NCBI GenBank assembly: GCA_947624455.1
Contig: CANQKL010000018.1
Coordinates: 1-16,662 of the forward strand
From: an uncultured Clostridia bacterium
GTDB lineage: Bacteria > Bacillota > Clostridia > UMGS1883
DNA length: 16,662 bases
Direction: 5' to 3'
A model generated the notes under the pieces. The model had not been told where the DNA came from, made no database searches, and saw only the letters and a program-made list of their open reading frames with translations. Positions 6,752 to 12,205 of the stretch are shown in pieces. How positions within the stretch are numbered: the first letter of the stretch is position 1; every line of letters begins with the position of its first letter. Position numbers and translations under genes: made by a program.

Positions 6752-6781
6752 AAAATCCCGAGCCTTGGGACTAAGGCCCGG
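6752..6781 (-). terminator. Terminator of the thyA-folA-flavin reductase operon
   Basis: The minus-strand RNA forms a 9-bp stem (6781-6773 with 6766-6758; CCGGGCCUU/AAGGCUCGG, one G-U pair, 6-nt loop AGUCCC), followed by GAUUUUA. It lies about 14 bases after the flavin reductase stop. The U tract is short, so termination may be incomplete and the amylase gene may be partly read through. Confidence 0.6.
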
Positions 6782-6795
6782 CGGATAAAGTCTCC

Positions 6796-7404
6796 TCAGT
6801 CCTTGCGGCCCTTTTTCGCCCCGCCCGTCCGGCGGGGATCCTTACCCCGCTTTTTGACGGAATAGCCGAAGGAGCCGATCTTCTTGCCCAGGGCGAAATA
6901 CTGCCCGTGGGCGTAGGCCGCCAGAGAGCATTTTTCCATGCGCAGACGGCCGTTTTCGTCGATGTAGCTCTCGTCCACGTCCACGGCGGCTATGTCCGCC
7001 AGGAACATATGGTGACTGCCCAGCTCGATAACGTCCGTGACCTTGCACTCCAGGCTCACCGGACTTTCCGCCACCAGGGGGCAGCTCACGGCCGAGGGGC
7101 GTTGGCGGGTGAGTCCGCAGGCGGCGAACTTGTCCGTATCCCGCCCGCTGCGGCAGCCGCAGAAGTCGATGGAGCGTATAATATGGCAAGAGGGCAGGTT
7201 GATGACAAACTCCCCGCTCTCTTTTATCAAATTGTAGGAAAACCGCTCCGGCCGCACCGAAATGTAGGTCTTTGGCGGCTCGGAGTTGACGATGCCCGTC
7301 CATGCCACGGTTATCAGGTTGTCCCGGCCCCCGTAGGCGCAGGACACCAGGGCGGGAGGGACTGGGGACAGCAGCGCGGCCCCCTTCCAAGCGATCTTTG
7401 ACAT
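6796..7404 (-). CDS. Flavin reductase-like, FMN-binding split-barrel protein
   Basis: 202 aa resembling the flavin reductase/flavoredoxin family, which binds FMN and passes electrons from NAD(P)H or other donors. Landmarks: an N-terminal PVPPALVSCAY strand, NLITVAWTGIVNSEPPKTYISVRPERFSYNLI, GEFVINLPS, and the cysteine-bearing FCGCRSGRDTDKFAACGL, which is typical of anaerobe members; then SPVSLECKVTDVIELGSHHMFLADI. The final 20 residues form a basic tail (KKRGKDPRRTGGAKKGRKD) that looks like an extension beyond the fold. ATG start with AAAGGAAG upstream; the ribosome binding site overlaps the folA stop, so it is co-translated with folA. Its place after thyA and folA could point to an electron-transfer role near folate metabolism, but that is only inferred. 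Confidence 0.85.
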   Translation of the reverse strand: MSKIAWKGAALLSPVPPALVSCAYGGRDNLITVAWTGIVNSEPPKTYISVRPERFSYNLIKESGEFVINLPSCHIIRSIDFCGCRSGRDTDKFAACGLTRQRPSAVSCPLVAESPVSLECKVTDVIELGSHHMFLADIAAVDVDESYIDENGRLRMEKCSLAAYAHGQYFALGKKIGSFGYSVKKRGKDPRRTGGAKKGRKD

Positions 7405-7417
7405 AGCTTTACTTCCT

Positions 7418-7930
7418 TTATAATATGCGCGTCCCGTCGTTGGGCCGCCTTTTGCCGTAAACGTTGAACCGGAATCTCAGGCCGTTGTCCTCTAACTCCT
7501 CCCCCTCCCGGGTCAGGACCCAGTCGGGATCTCGGTCGAGGTCGGGGAAAAAGGCGTCGGCAGCGGCGGCGGCGTCCACTTTGGTTATGAGACACTCGTC
7601 GCACCTGTCCAGCATGAGGGAGTATATCTCGCCGCCGCCTATGACGAAAACGGGCCTGCCGCTGCTTCGGGCCAGGGCCTCGGCCTCGTCGGGGCTGTGA
7701 ACCGCGCTGACCCCCTGGGGGGAGTAGTCCCTGTCCCGGGTGAGGACGATGTTGAGCCTTCCGGGCAGGGGCTTTTGCCCGGGAAAGGATTCCAGGGTTT
7801 TGCGGCCCATGATGACCGCCGCCCCCTTAGTGGTCTCCCGAAAAAATTTCATGTCGGCGGGGAGGCGGAACAACAGCTCCCCTCGGTTCCCTATGCCCCA
7901 GTTTCTGTCAACGGCGGCTATGGCTTTCAT
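7418..7930 (-). CDS. folA: Dihydrofolate reductase
   Basis: Reduces dihydrofolate to tetrahydrofolate with NADPH, regenerating the folate oxidised by ThyA. 170 aa, close to the family norm of about 160. Seen: MKAIAAVDRNWGIGNRGELLFRLPADMKFF, with D26 in the place of the catalytic acid; GAAVIMGRKTLESFPG for the NADPH site; PGRLNIVLTR; and VIGGGEIYSLML, the glycine-rich cofactor loop. The ATG has AAAGGAG seven bases upstream. It lies 33 bases after thyA in the same direction, the common thyA-folA pairing, and 13 bases before the flavin reductase. Chromosomal and ordinary in look; no sign of a transferred trimethoprim-resistance cassette such as an attC site. Often called dfrA in Firmicutes. Confidence 0.95.
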   Translation of the reverse strand: MKAIAAVDRNWGIGNRGELLFRLPADMKFFRETTKGAAVIMGRKTLESFPGQKPLPGRLNIVLTRDRDYSPQGVSAVHSPDEAEALARSSGRPVFVIGGGEIYSLMLDRCDECLITKVDAAAAADAFFPDLDRDPDWVLTREGEELEDNGLRFRFNVYGKRRPNDGTRIL

Positions 7931-7963
7931 GGACGCTCTCCTTTCCGCATACGCCGGGGCCGC

Positions 7964-8791
7964 TCACTGGGCCACCGGAATCTTCCAGTTAAACTCATGG
8001 TACTTGTACCCCTCCAGAGAAACGCTGTCCTTGTCGTAGGCGTAAAAGTCCGTTTCGGGCCGGAGTCGGAACTCCGGGGCGTCGTAAGGCTCCAGCTCCA
8101 TCATCCGCCGCACGATGGGAACGTGCCGGTCATAGATGTGAGCGTCGGCGATAACATGAACCAGCTCGCCCGGCTCAAGGCCGCTGACCTGGGCAAACAT
8201 ATGGAGCAGGACGGCGTACTGGCAGACGTTCCAGTTGTTGGCGGTGAGCATATCCTGGGAACGCTGGTTCAGCACGGCGTTGAGCCGCCTGCCGCTGACG
8301 TTGAAGGTCACGCTGTAAGCGCAGGGATAGAGGGCCATCTCGTGGAGGTCGTGGTGGTTGTAGATGTTTGTGAGTATGCGGCGGCTCTGGGGATTGTGCT
8401 TGAGGTCGTAGAGCGCCCGATCCACCTGGTCGAACTCCCCCTCGGGATACTTGTGCTTGACCCCGAGCTGATAGCCGTAGGCCTTGCCTATGCTGCCGCT
8501 TTCGTCGGCCCACTGATCCCAGATGTGGCTGTCAAGGTCCCGGATGTTGCTGCTCTTTTTCTGCCATATCCACAAAAGCTCCTTGACGCAGGTCTTGAGA
8601 GCCGTCCTGCGCAGGGTCATTATGGGAAACTCCCGGCTCAGGTCGTAGCGGTTCACTATGCCGAACCGCTTTACGGTGTGGGCGGGACTGCCGTCCTCCC
8701 ACCGGGGCCGAACCTCCAGCTCCTCGTCGCTGAAGCCCTGCTCCAATATCTCGCGGCAGTTGTCTTTGAAAATTTTATCAGCGTAGCTCAT
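7964..8791 (-). CDS. thyA: Thymidylate synthase ThyA
   Basis: Methylates dUMP to dTMP using methylene-tetrahydrofolate, leaving dihydrofolate for FolA. 275 aa, normal length. The nucleophile is C157 in LYPCAYSVTF; this PCA form rather than PCH occurs in the Bacillus-type enzymes. Phosphate-binding arginines appear in NPQSRRILTN and NQRSQD, the dUMP-recognition asparagine in ANNWNVCQY, and the histidine/tyrosine pair in HVIADAHIYDRH. The ATG is preceded by AGGAGG, which overlaps the TAG stop of the upstream zinc-ribbon gene, so translation is probably coupled to it. Presence of thyA argues that this organism does not rely solely on the flavin-dependent ThyX. Confidence 0.95.
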   Translation of the reverse strand: MSYADKIFKDNCREILEQGFSDEELEVRPRWEDGSPAHTVKRFGIVNRYDLSREFPIMTLRRTALKTCVKELLWIWQKKSSNIRDLDSHIWDQWADESGSIGKAYGYQLGVKHKYPEGEFDQVDRALYDLKHNPQSRRILTNIYNHHDLHEMALYPCAYSVTFNVSGRRLNAVLNQRSQDMLTANNWNVCQYAVLLHMFAQVSGLEPGELVHVIADAHIYDRHVPIVRRMMELEPYDAPEFRLRPETDFYAYDKDSVSLEGYKYHEFNWKIPVAQ

Positions 8792-8800
8792 TTTTTCCTC

Positions 8801-9496
8801 CTAAAGCCCGGCTTCGTCGCTGACCGGCGGAGTTTGAGGCTCCTCGGCCAGATTTTCCTGGGGTTGGGGTTCCTCCTGGGGCTGTGGCTCCTCTTGGGAC
8901 CCGTCGGAGTCGGTCAGCTCGGGGATGTCCCCCTGTTCGCCGTCTCCATCCTCCTGGTCGGGAGGGGCCGCGTTTTCCTCGGGGCCGTTATCGCCGTCCG
9001 CCCCGTCCTGATTTTCCTCCGGGGGCCGATGCTCCTGGGCCTCCACCTGGGGCTGATCCTGCTCCTCGGGCTGCCCGTCCCCGTCCTGGGGTGAAACGCT
9101 CTCCAGGTCAAGGTCGCTCTCAGGCTCGTCGTATATGTCGGTATAGCCGCCATCGTCCTGATAGTCCGCGTCCTTTTGGGGCCTGTCCTCGAACAGAGGG
9201 CCGCCGCTCCGGTGAGCGAGCATAAGGGCCAGACAGACCGCCACGGCGATGGCGATAGCCAGCACGCAGACCACGAGGGTTATTTTAAGGGGCCGGGAGC
9301 CGTCGCTCCTGACGGCGGACTCCCGCCGCCTCAAATCGCCGCTCTGGACGCCCTGACCCCCCAGGGGAACGCCGCTCAGATCAGGCAGACGGAGGGTATC
9401 GTCAGAGGAATTGTCCCGCTGACGCAGAGCCGCCCCGCATTTTTGACAGTAATTGCTCTCGGCTCCGCTCTCGGCGCCGCATCTGGGGCATTTCAT
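8801..9496 (-). CDS. Zinc-ribbon membrane protein with long acidic tail
   Basis: 231 aa from the preferred start, function unknown. Order: an N-terminal zinc ribbon with two CxxC knuckles (KCPRCGAE and NYCQKCGA); a 40-residue polar linker; one membrane span (LKITLVVCVLAIAIAVAVCL, about residues 70-92); then about 135 residues that are almost all Glu, Asp, Gln, Pro and Gly, including repeated EEPQPQ units. By topology the zinc ribbon should be cytoplasmic and the acidic tail outside. Two ATGs are possible: 9503-9505 lies only two bases after AAGGA, while 9494-9496 is ten bases after it and starts directly at MKCPRCG, so the second is preferred. It is the first gene of the thyA operon, nine bases before thyA. 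Zinc-ribbon plus single-span proteins are common in Clostridia, mostly uncharacterised. Confidence 0.8.
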   Translation of the reverse strand: MKCPRCGAESGAESNYCQKCGAALRQRDNSSDDTLRLPDLSGVPLGGQGVQSGDLRRRESAVRSDGSRPLKITLVVCVLAIAIAVAVCLALMLAHRSGGPLFEDRPQKDADYQDDGGYTDIYDEPESDLDLESVSPQDGDGQPEEQDQPQVEAQEHRPPEENQDGADGDNGPEENAAPPDQEDGDGEQGDIPELTDSDGSQEEPQPQEEPQPQENLAEEPQTPPVSDEAGL

Positions 9497-9505
9497 ATGT
9501 ATCAT

Positions 9506-9599
9506 ATCCTTAAAAAATTTTTGTCAAAAGATTTTTGTCCCTTTCCGCGCCGTCCAAGGGGCGCGAAGGGCCGGAAAAGCCCCCTTGGGCCTTTCCCAC
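9506..9599 (-). promoter_or_regulatory. Structured leader RNA of the thyA operon with competing hairpins
   Basis: The predicted minus-strand leader, starting near 9599, can form a 10-bp hairpin at its very 5' end (9596-9587 with 9582-9573, AAGG loop, one G-U pair that exists only on this strand). A second hairpin can form at 9565-9560 with 9551-9546 (CGCGCC/GGCGCG). A third, 9588-9579 with 9562-9554 (CCAAGGGG..CCCCUUGG), overlaps both and so is mutually exclusive with them. No U tract follows, so this is not an obvious attenuator, and it does not match the tetrahydrofolate riboswitch as remembered. Regulatory function is inferred only. Confidence 0.35.
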
Positions 9600-9605
9600 C
9601 ACACT

Positions 9606-9634
9606 ATTTTATCAGATTTTTCGCCGTTAGTCAA
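9606..9634 (-). promoter_or_regulatory. Extended -10 sigma-A promoter of the thyA operon
   Basis: On the minus strand TTGACT (9629-9634) and TAAAAT (9606-9611) are 17 bp apart, with TG one base upstream of the -10 (TGATAAAAT). Predicted start is near 9599, about 100 nt before the zinc-ribbon protein start codon. It is back to back with the plus-strand promoter at 9676-9704; 41 bp separate the two -35 boxes. Confidence 0.75.
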
Positions 9635-9675
9635 TATGTTTTTTATTTGGGACGAAAAAACACTGTAAAAAGATA

Positions 9676-9704
9676 TTGAATAAATGCAAATTTTGTGGTA
9701 TAAT
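9676..9704 (+). promoter_or_regulatory. Extended -10 promoter upstream of the repeat array and recJ
   Basis: TTGAAT (9676-9681) and a perfect TATAAT (9699-9704) are 17 bp apart, with TGG directly before the -10 (TGGTATAAT). Transcription from here would start near 9711 and run through the whole repeat array before reaching recJ, giving a leader of about 460 nt. The -10 is itself the first copy of a motif repeated in every unit of the array, so the three other copies may also serve as promoters. Confidence 0.65.
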
Positions 9705-10101
9705 ATCTTCGTAGCTTTGCTTCGCAAATCTAAAAAGCTTCGCTTTTTCCCAATCCTTCGGATTGGACTCGATATTGACGGCCTCGCAAAAATGCCCTTG
9801 CAAGCAAGCATTTTTGCTCGTGGTATAATATCTTCGTAGCTTTGCTTCGCAAATCTAAAAAGCTTCGCTTTTTCCAATCCTTCGGATTGGACTCGATATT
9901 GACGGCCTCGCAAAAATCCCCTTGCAAGCAAGGATTTTTGCTCGTGGTATAATATCTTCGTAGCTTTGCTTCGCAAATCTAAAAAGCTTCGCTTTTTCCC
10001 AATCCTTCGGATTGGACTCGATATTGACGGCCTCGCAAAAATGCCCTTGCAAGCAAGCATTTTTGCTCGTGGTATAATATCTTCGTAGCTTTGCTTCGCA
10101 A
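9695..10101 (+). repeat. Tandem array of a 125-bp structured repeat (3 full + 1 partial copy)
   Basis: Copies start at 9695, 9820, 9944 and 10069 with lengths 125, 124, 125 and about 33 (partial). Copies 1 and 3 are identical by eye; copy 2 lacks one C near 9876 and differs at two paired bases. Each unit contains TGGTATAATATC, then three small hairpins with a TTC loop (in copy 1: 9716-9728, 9732-9748, 9751-9765), then a 10-bp hairpin (9786-9795 with 9808-9817; GCAAAAATGC/GCATTTTTGC) with an inner CTTGCAAG palindrome. GATATT before and AATATC after the long hairpin can also pair across the unit boundary. The array fills most of the 675-bp gap between the zinc-ribbon gene and recJ. The remaining 10102-10171 holds a GC-rich run and the recJ ribosome binding site. 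No coding region is supported; unit lengths of 125/124/125 shift the reading frame from copy to copy. Confidence 0.95.
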
Positions 10102-10171
10102 CTTTATTAATGATACGCGGCGGGCGGCGGCCAATTAGACGGCGGCGCGCCCTGAAGAAGGTGGTGAAACT

Positions 10172-12187
10172 GTGTCGGCAAAGGAATGGATATTCCCGGA
10201 AAGGGCGGCGGACGGGGCCGTGGTAGAGGAGTTCTGCGCCCGCTTCTCCATACCCGCCCCGGTGGCGAGGGTAATGATAAACCGCGGCTTCGACACTGTC
10301 GAGTCCGCCCAGCGGTTCCTGGATAAAAGCTTGGACTGCCTCCACGATCCCCTGACCATGGCCGATATGGAAAGGGCGGCGAACAGGCTCCGCCTGGCCG
10401 TAGAAAAAGGGGAAAAGATAACCATATACGGGGACTACGATGTGGACGGCATTACCGCCACAGCCCTTATGGTGCGCTATCTCCGGGAGCTGGGGGCCGA
10501 GGTTGACGCCTATATCCCCAACCGTAAGTCCGAGGGCTACGGGGTGAACAGCTCCGCCCTACAGACCATCGCCGCCAGCGGCGCCAAGGTGATAGTCACC
10601 GTCGATACCGGCATAACGGCGGTGGACGAAACGGAGTACGCCGCCGCCTTGGGAATGGATATCATAATCACCGACCACCACCAGTGCAAGGACGCGCTGC
10701 CCCGGGCCGCTGCGGTGGTGAACCCCAAGCGTCCGGACTGCCCTTATCCCTTTAAGGACTTGGCTGGGGTGGGGGTGGCCTTTAAGCTGGTATGCGCTCT
10801 TGAGGGCGGCTGTCAGGGGCCGCTGGAACGCTTTGGGGACATTGTGGCGTTAGGCACGGTGGCGGACGTGGTCTCCCTCACCGACGAGAACCGGGCCATT
10901 GTGGAATACGGCATAAACAAGCTCTGCTCCTGCCCAAATCTGGGACTGGGGGCCTTAATGGACATAGTGGGGAAAAGCGCGAAATGGAACGGCAGCTCCC
11001 TGGTCAGCTATTCGGTGGCCCCCCGGCTCAACGCCGCCGGGCGCATGAGCAGCGCCATGAAGGGCGTTAAGCTGCTGCTCACCGAGGACAGGGACGAGGC
11101 GGCCCTTATGGCCAGGGAGCTGGACGAGGAAAATTCCCTGCGCCGCCAGGTGGAGAGCGTTATCTTTGACGAGGCCGCCAAAATGGCGGAAAGTCAGGAC
11201 TCCTACAACAAAAAGGTACTCGTTTTGGCCCGGCGGGGCTGGCACCACGGCATAATCGGAGTGGTGGCCTCCCGCATTTGCGACAGATTCAACAAGACCT
11301 GCATACTTATATCCGTCGAGGACGGCCGCTGCAAGAGCAGCGGGCGCAGCGTGGACGGCCTTAACCTGTTCGAGGCTCTCAGCAGCTGCGGCGACATACT
11401 GGAAAAGTTTGGCGGCCACGCCTACGCGGCGGGGTTCAGCATAAAGGAGGAGAACATCCCCGAGCTGGATCGGCGGCTGAACGAGTACGCCGACAGAATC
11501 TTCCGCCGGGAACCGGCTCCCCGGCTGTATATAGACGCCTTAATAGACATATGCGACCTGAACATGGACACCGTCCGCGCCTCTCAGCTGCTGCGCCCTT
11601 ACGGGGCGGGGAACAAGAACCCGGTGTTCGTCCTTCAGGAGGCGAGGATAATAGCTCTGCGCACCCTGTCTGAGGGCCGCCACTGCCGGCTGCTGTGCGA
11701 AAAGGATGACAGGCGCGTCGAGGTCATCGCCTTCGGCATGGGGAGCCTCGCCGACGAGTACGGCGTGGGCGACATAGTTGATCTGGCCGGAGAGATGAAC
11801 ATAAACAGCTACAACGGGAACGAGCGGGTGCAGCTGGTGCTGTCGGATATGCGCCTCAGCCGTGGGCTGCCCGGGGACATTCTGCCTAACAGGCAGGACT
11901 TCGTCGGCATATACCGCTACATAAAGAGCCAGCCTCAGCCCATATGCGCCGACTCGGTACAGCTGGCCGCCAGAATATCCCGCTCCATACGGCGGCAGAT
12001 AAAGAGGGAAAAGCTGATGGGCGCGCTGGCGGTTTTTGACGATGTGGGCATACTGCGCCTGGGCGCCCTGGGGAGCATGGTCAGGATAGAGCTTCTTCCG
12101 GGCGAACCGGGCAGCAAGGTCAATTTGGACTCCAGCCCGGAGTACATCAGGCTCCGGCGCAGTCTGGAGGAAGGCTTTAACTGTTGA
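10172..12187 (+). CDS. recJ: Single-stranded-DNA-specific exonuclease RecJ
   Basis: 5'-3' exonuclease on single-stranded DNA in recombination and base-excision repair; it is recruited by SSB in other bacteria. 671 aa, within the family range. The DHH-type phosphoesterase core has YGDYDVDG (D88, D90, D92), VTVDTGI (144-148) and ITDHHQ (168-170), which hold the two Mn/Mg ions, and RLNAAGRM further on. The DHHA1 region shows GRSVDGLNLFEAL and the GGHAYAAGF signature near residue 414. An OB-type region follows (RPYGAGNKNPVF), with a C-terminal extension to 671. The start is GTG; AGGTGGTGA 5 bases upstream is one mismatch from an ideal ribosome binding site. A roughly 460-nt repeat-filled leader precedes it. 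The Rel gene follows closely in the same direction. Confidence 0.95.
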   Translation: MSAKEWIFPERAADGAVVEEFCARFSIPAPVARVMINRGFDTVESAQRFLDKSLDCLHDPLTMADMERAANRLRLAVEKGEKITIYGDYDVDGITATALMVRYLRELGAEVDAYIPNRKSEGYGVNSSALQTIAASGAKVIVTVDTGITAVDETEYAAALGMDIIITDHHQCKDALPRAAAVVNPKRPDCPYPFKDLAGVGVAFKLVCALEGGCQGPLERFGDIVALGTVADVVSLTDENRAIVEYGINKLCSCPNLGLGALMDIVGKSAKWNGSSLVSYSVAPRLNAAGRMSSAMKGVKLLLTEDRDEAALMARELDEENSLRRQVESVIFDEAAKMAESQDSYNKKVLVLARRGWHHGIIGVVASRICDRFNKTCILISVEDGRCKSSGRSVDGLNLFEALSSCGDILEKFGGHAYAAGFSIKEENIPELDRRLNEYADRIFRREPAPRLYIDALIDICDLNMDTVRASQLLRPYGAGNKNPVFVLQEARIIALRTLSEGRHCRLLCEKDDRRVEVIAFGMGSLADEYGVGDIVDLAGEMNINSYNGNERVQLVLSDMRLSRGLPGDILPNRQDFVGIYRYIKSQPQPICADSVQLAARISRSIRRQIKREKLMGALAVFDDVGILRLGALGSMVRIELLPGEPGSKVNLDSSPEYIRLRRSLEEGFNC

Positions 12188-12205
12188 CTCAGGGAGTTGA
12201 TCATT

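Noticed and set aside
5400..6788. A 462-codon plus-strand reading frame opposite the GH13 gene
   Set aside because: Shadow; all four GH13 catalytic regions lie on the minus strand.
8151..8350. ThyA active site PCA instead of PCH as a missing catalytic feature
   Set aside because: The nucleophilic cysteine is present, and the PCA context is normal for Bacillus-type thymidylate synthases.
7697..9094. A 465-codon plus-strand reading frame opposite folA, thyA and the zinc-ribbon gene
   Set aside because: Antisense shadow. Its hydrophobic end is the reverse of the acidic repeat (GAG/GAC codons read as CTC/GTC), not real membrane spans.
9501..9527. TTGACA (9522-9527) with TATGAT (9501-9506) as a minus-strand promoter giving a nearly leaderless zinc-ribbon mRNA
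   Set aside because: The spacing is only 15 bp and it overlaps the ribosome binding site; the promoter at 9606-9634 is much better.
9506..9599. Tetrahydrofolate riboswitch
   Set aside because: The leader does not show the conserved THF riboswitch sequence as remembered, including the closing CCGCUCCA-like segment.
9695..10101. CRISPR array
   Set aside because: The repeated unit is about 125 bp and copies abut with no unique spacers; no cas genes are present.
9524..10345. A 273-codon minus-strand reading frame with repeated peptide segments across the array
   Set aside because: It merely translates the DNA repeats, changes peptide phase because units are 124-125 bp, runs into recJ on the other strand and lacks a convincing start.
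12197..12205. TTG at 12197 as the rel start
   Set aside because: It directly abuts AGGGAG, leaving no spacing; the TTG at 12206 is nine bases away and fits better.
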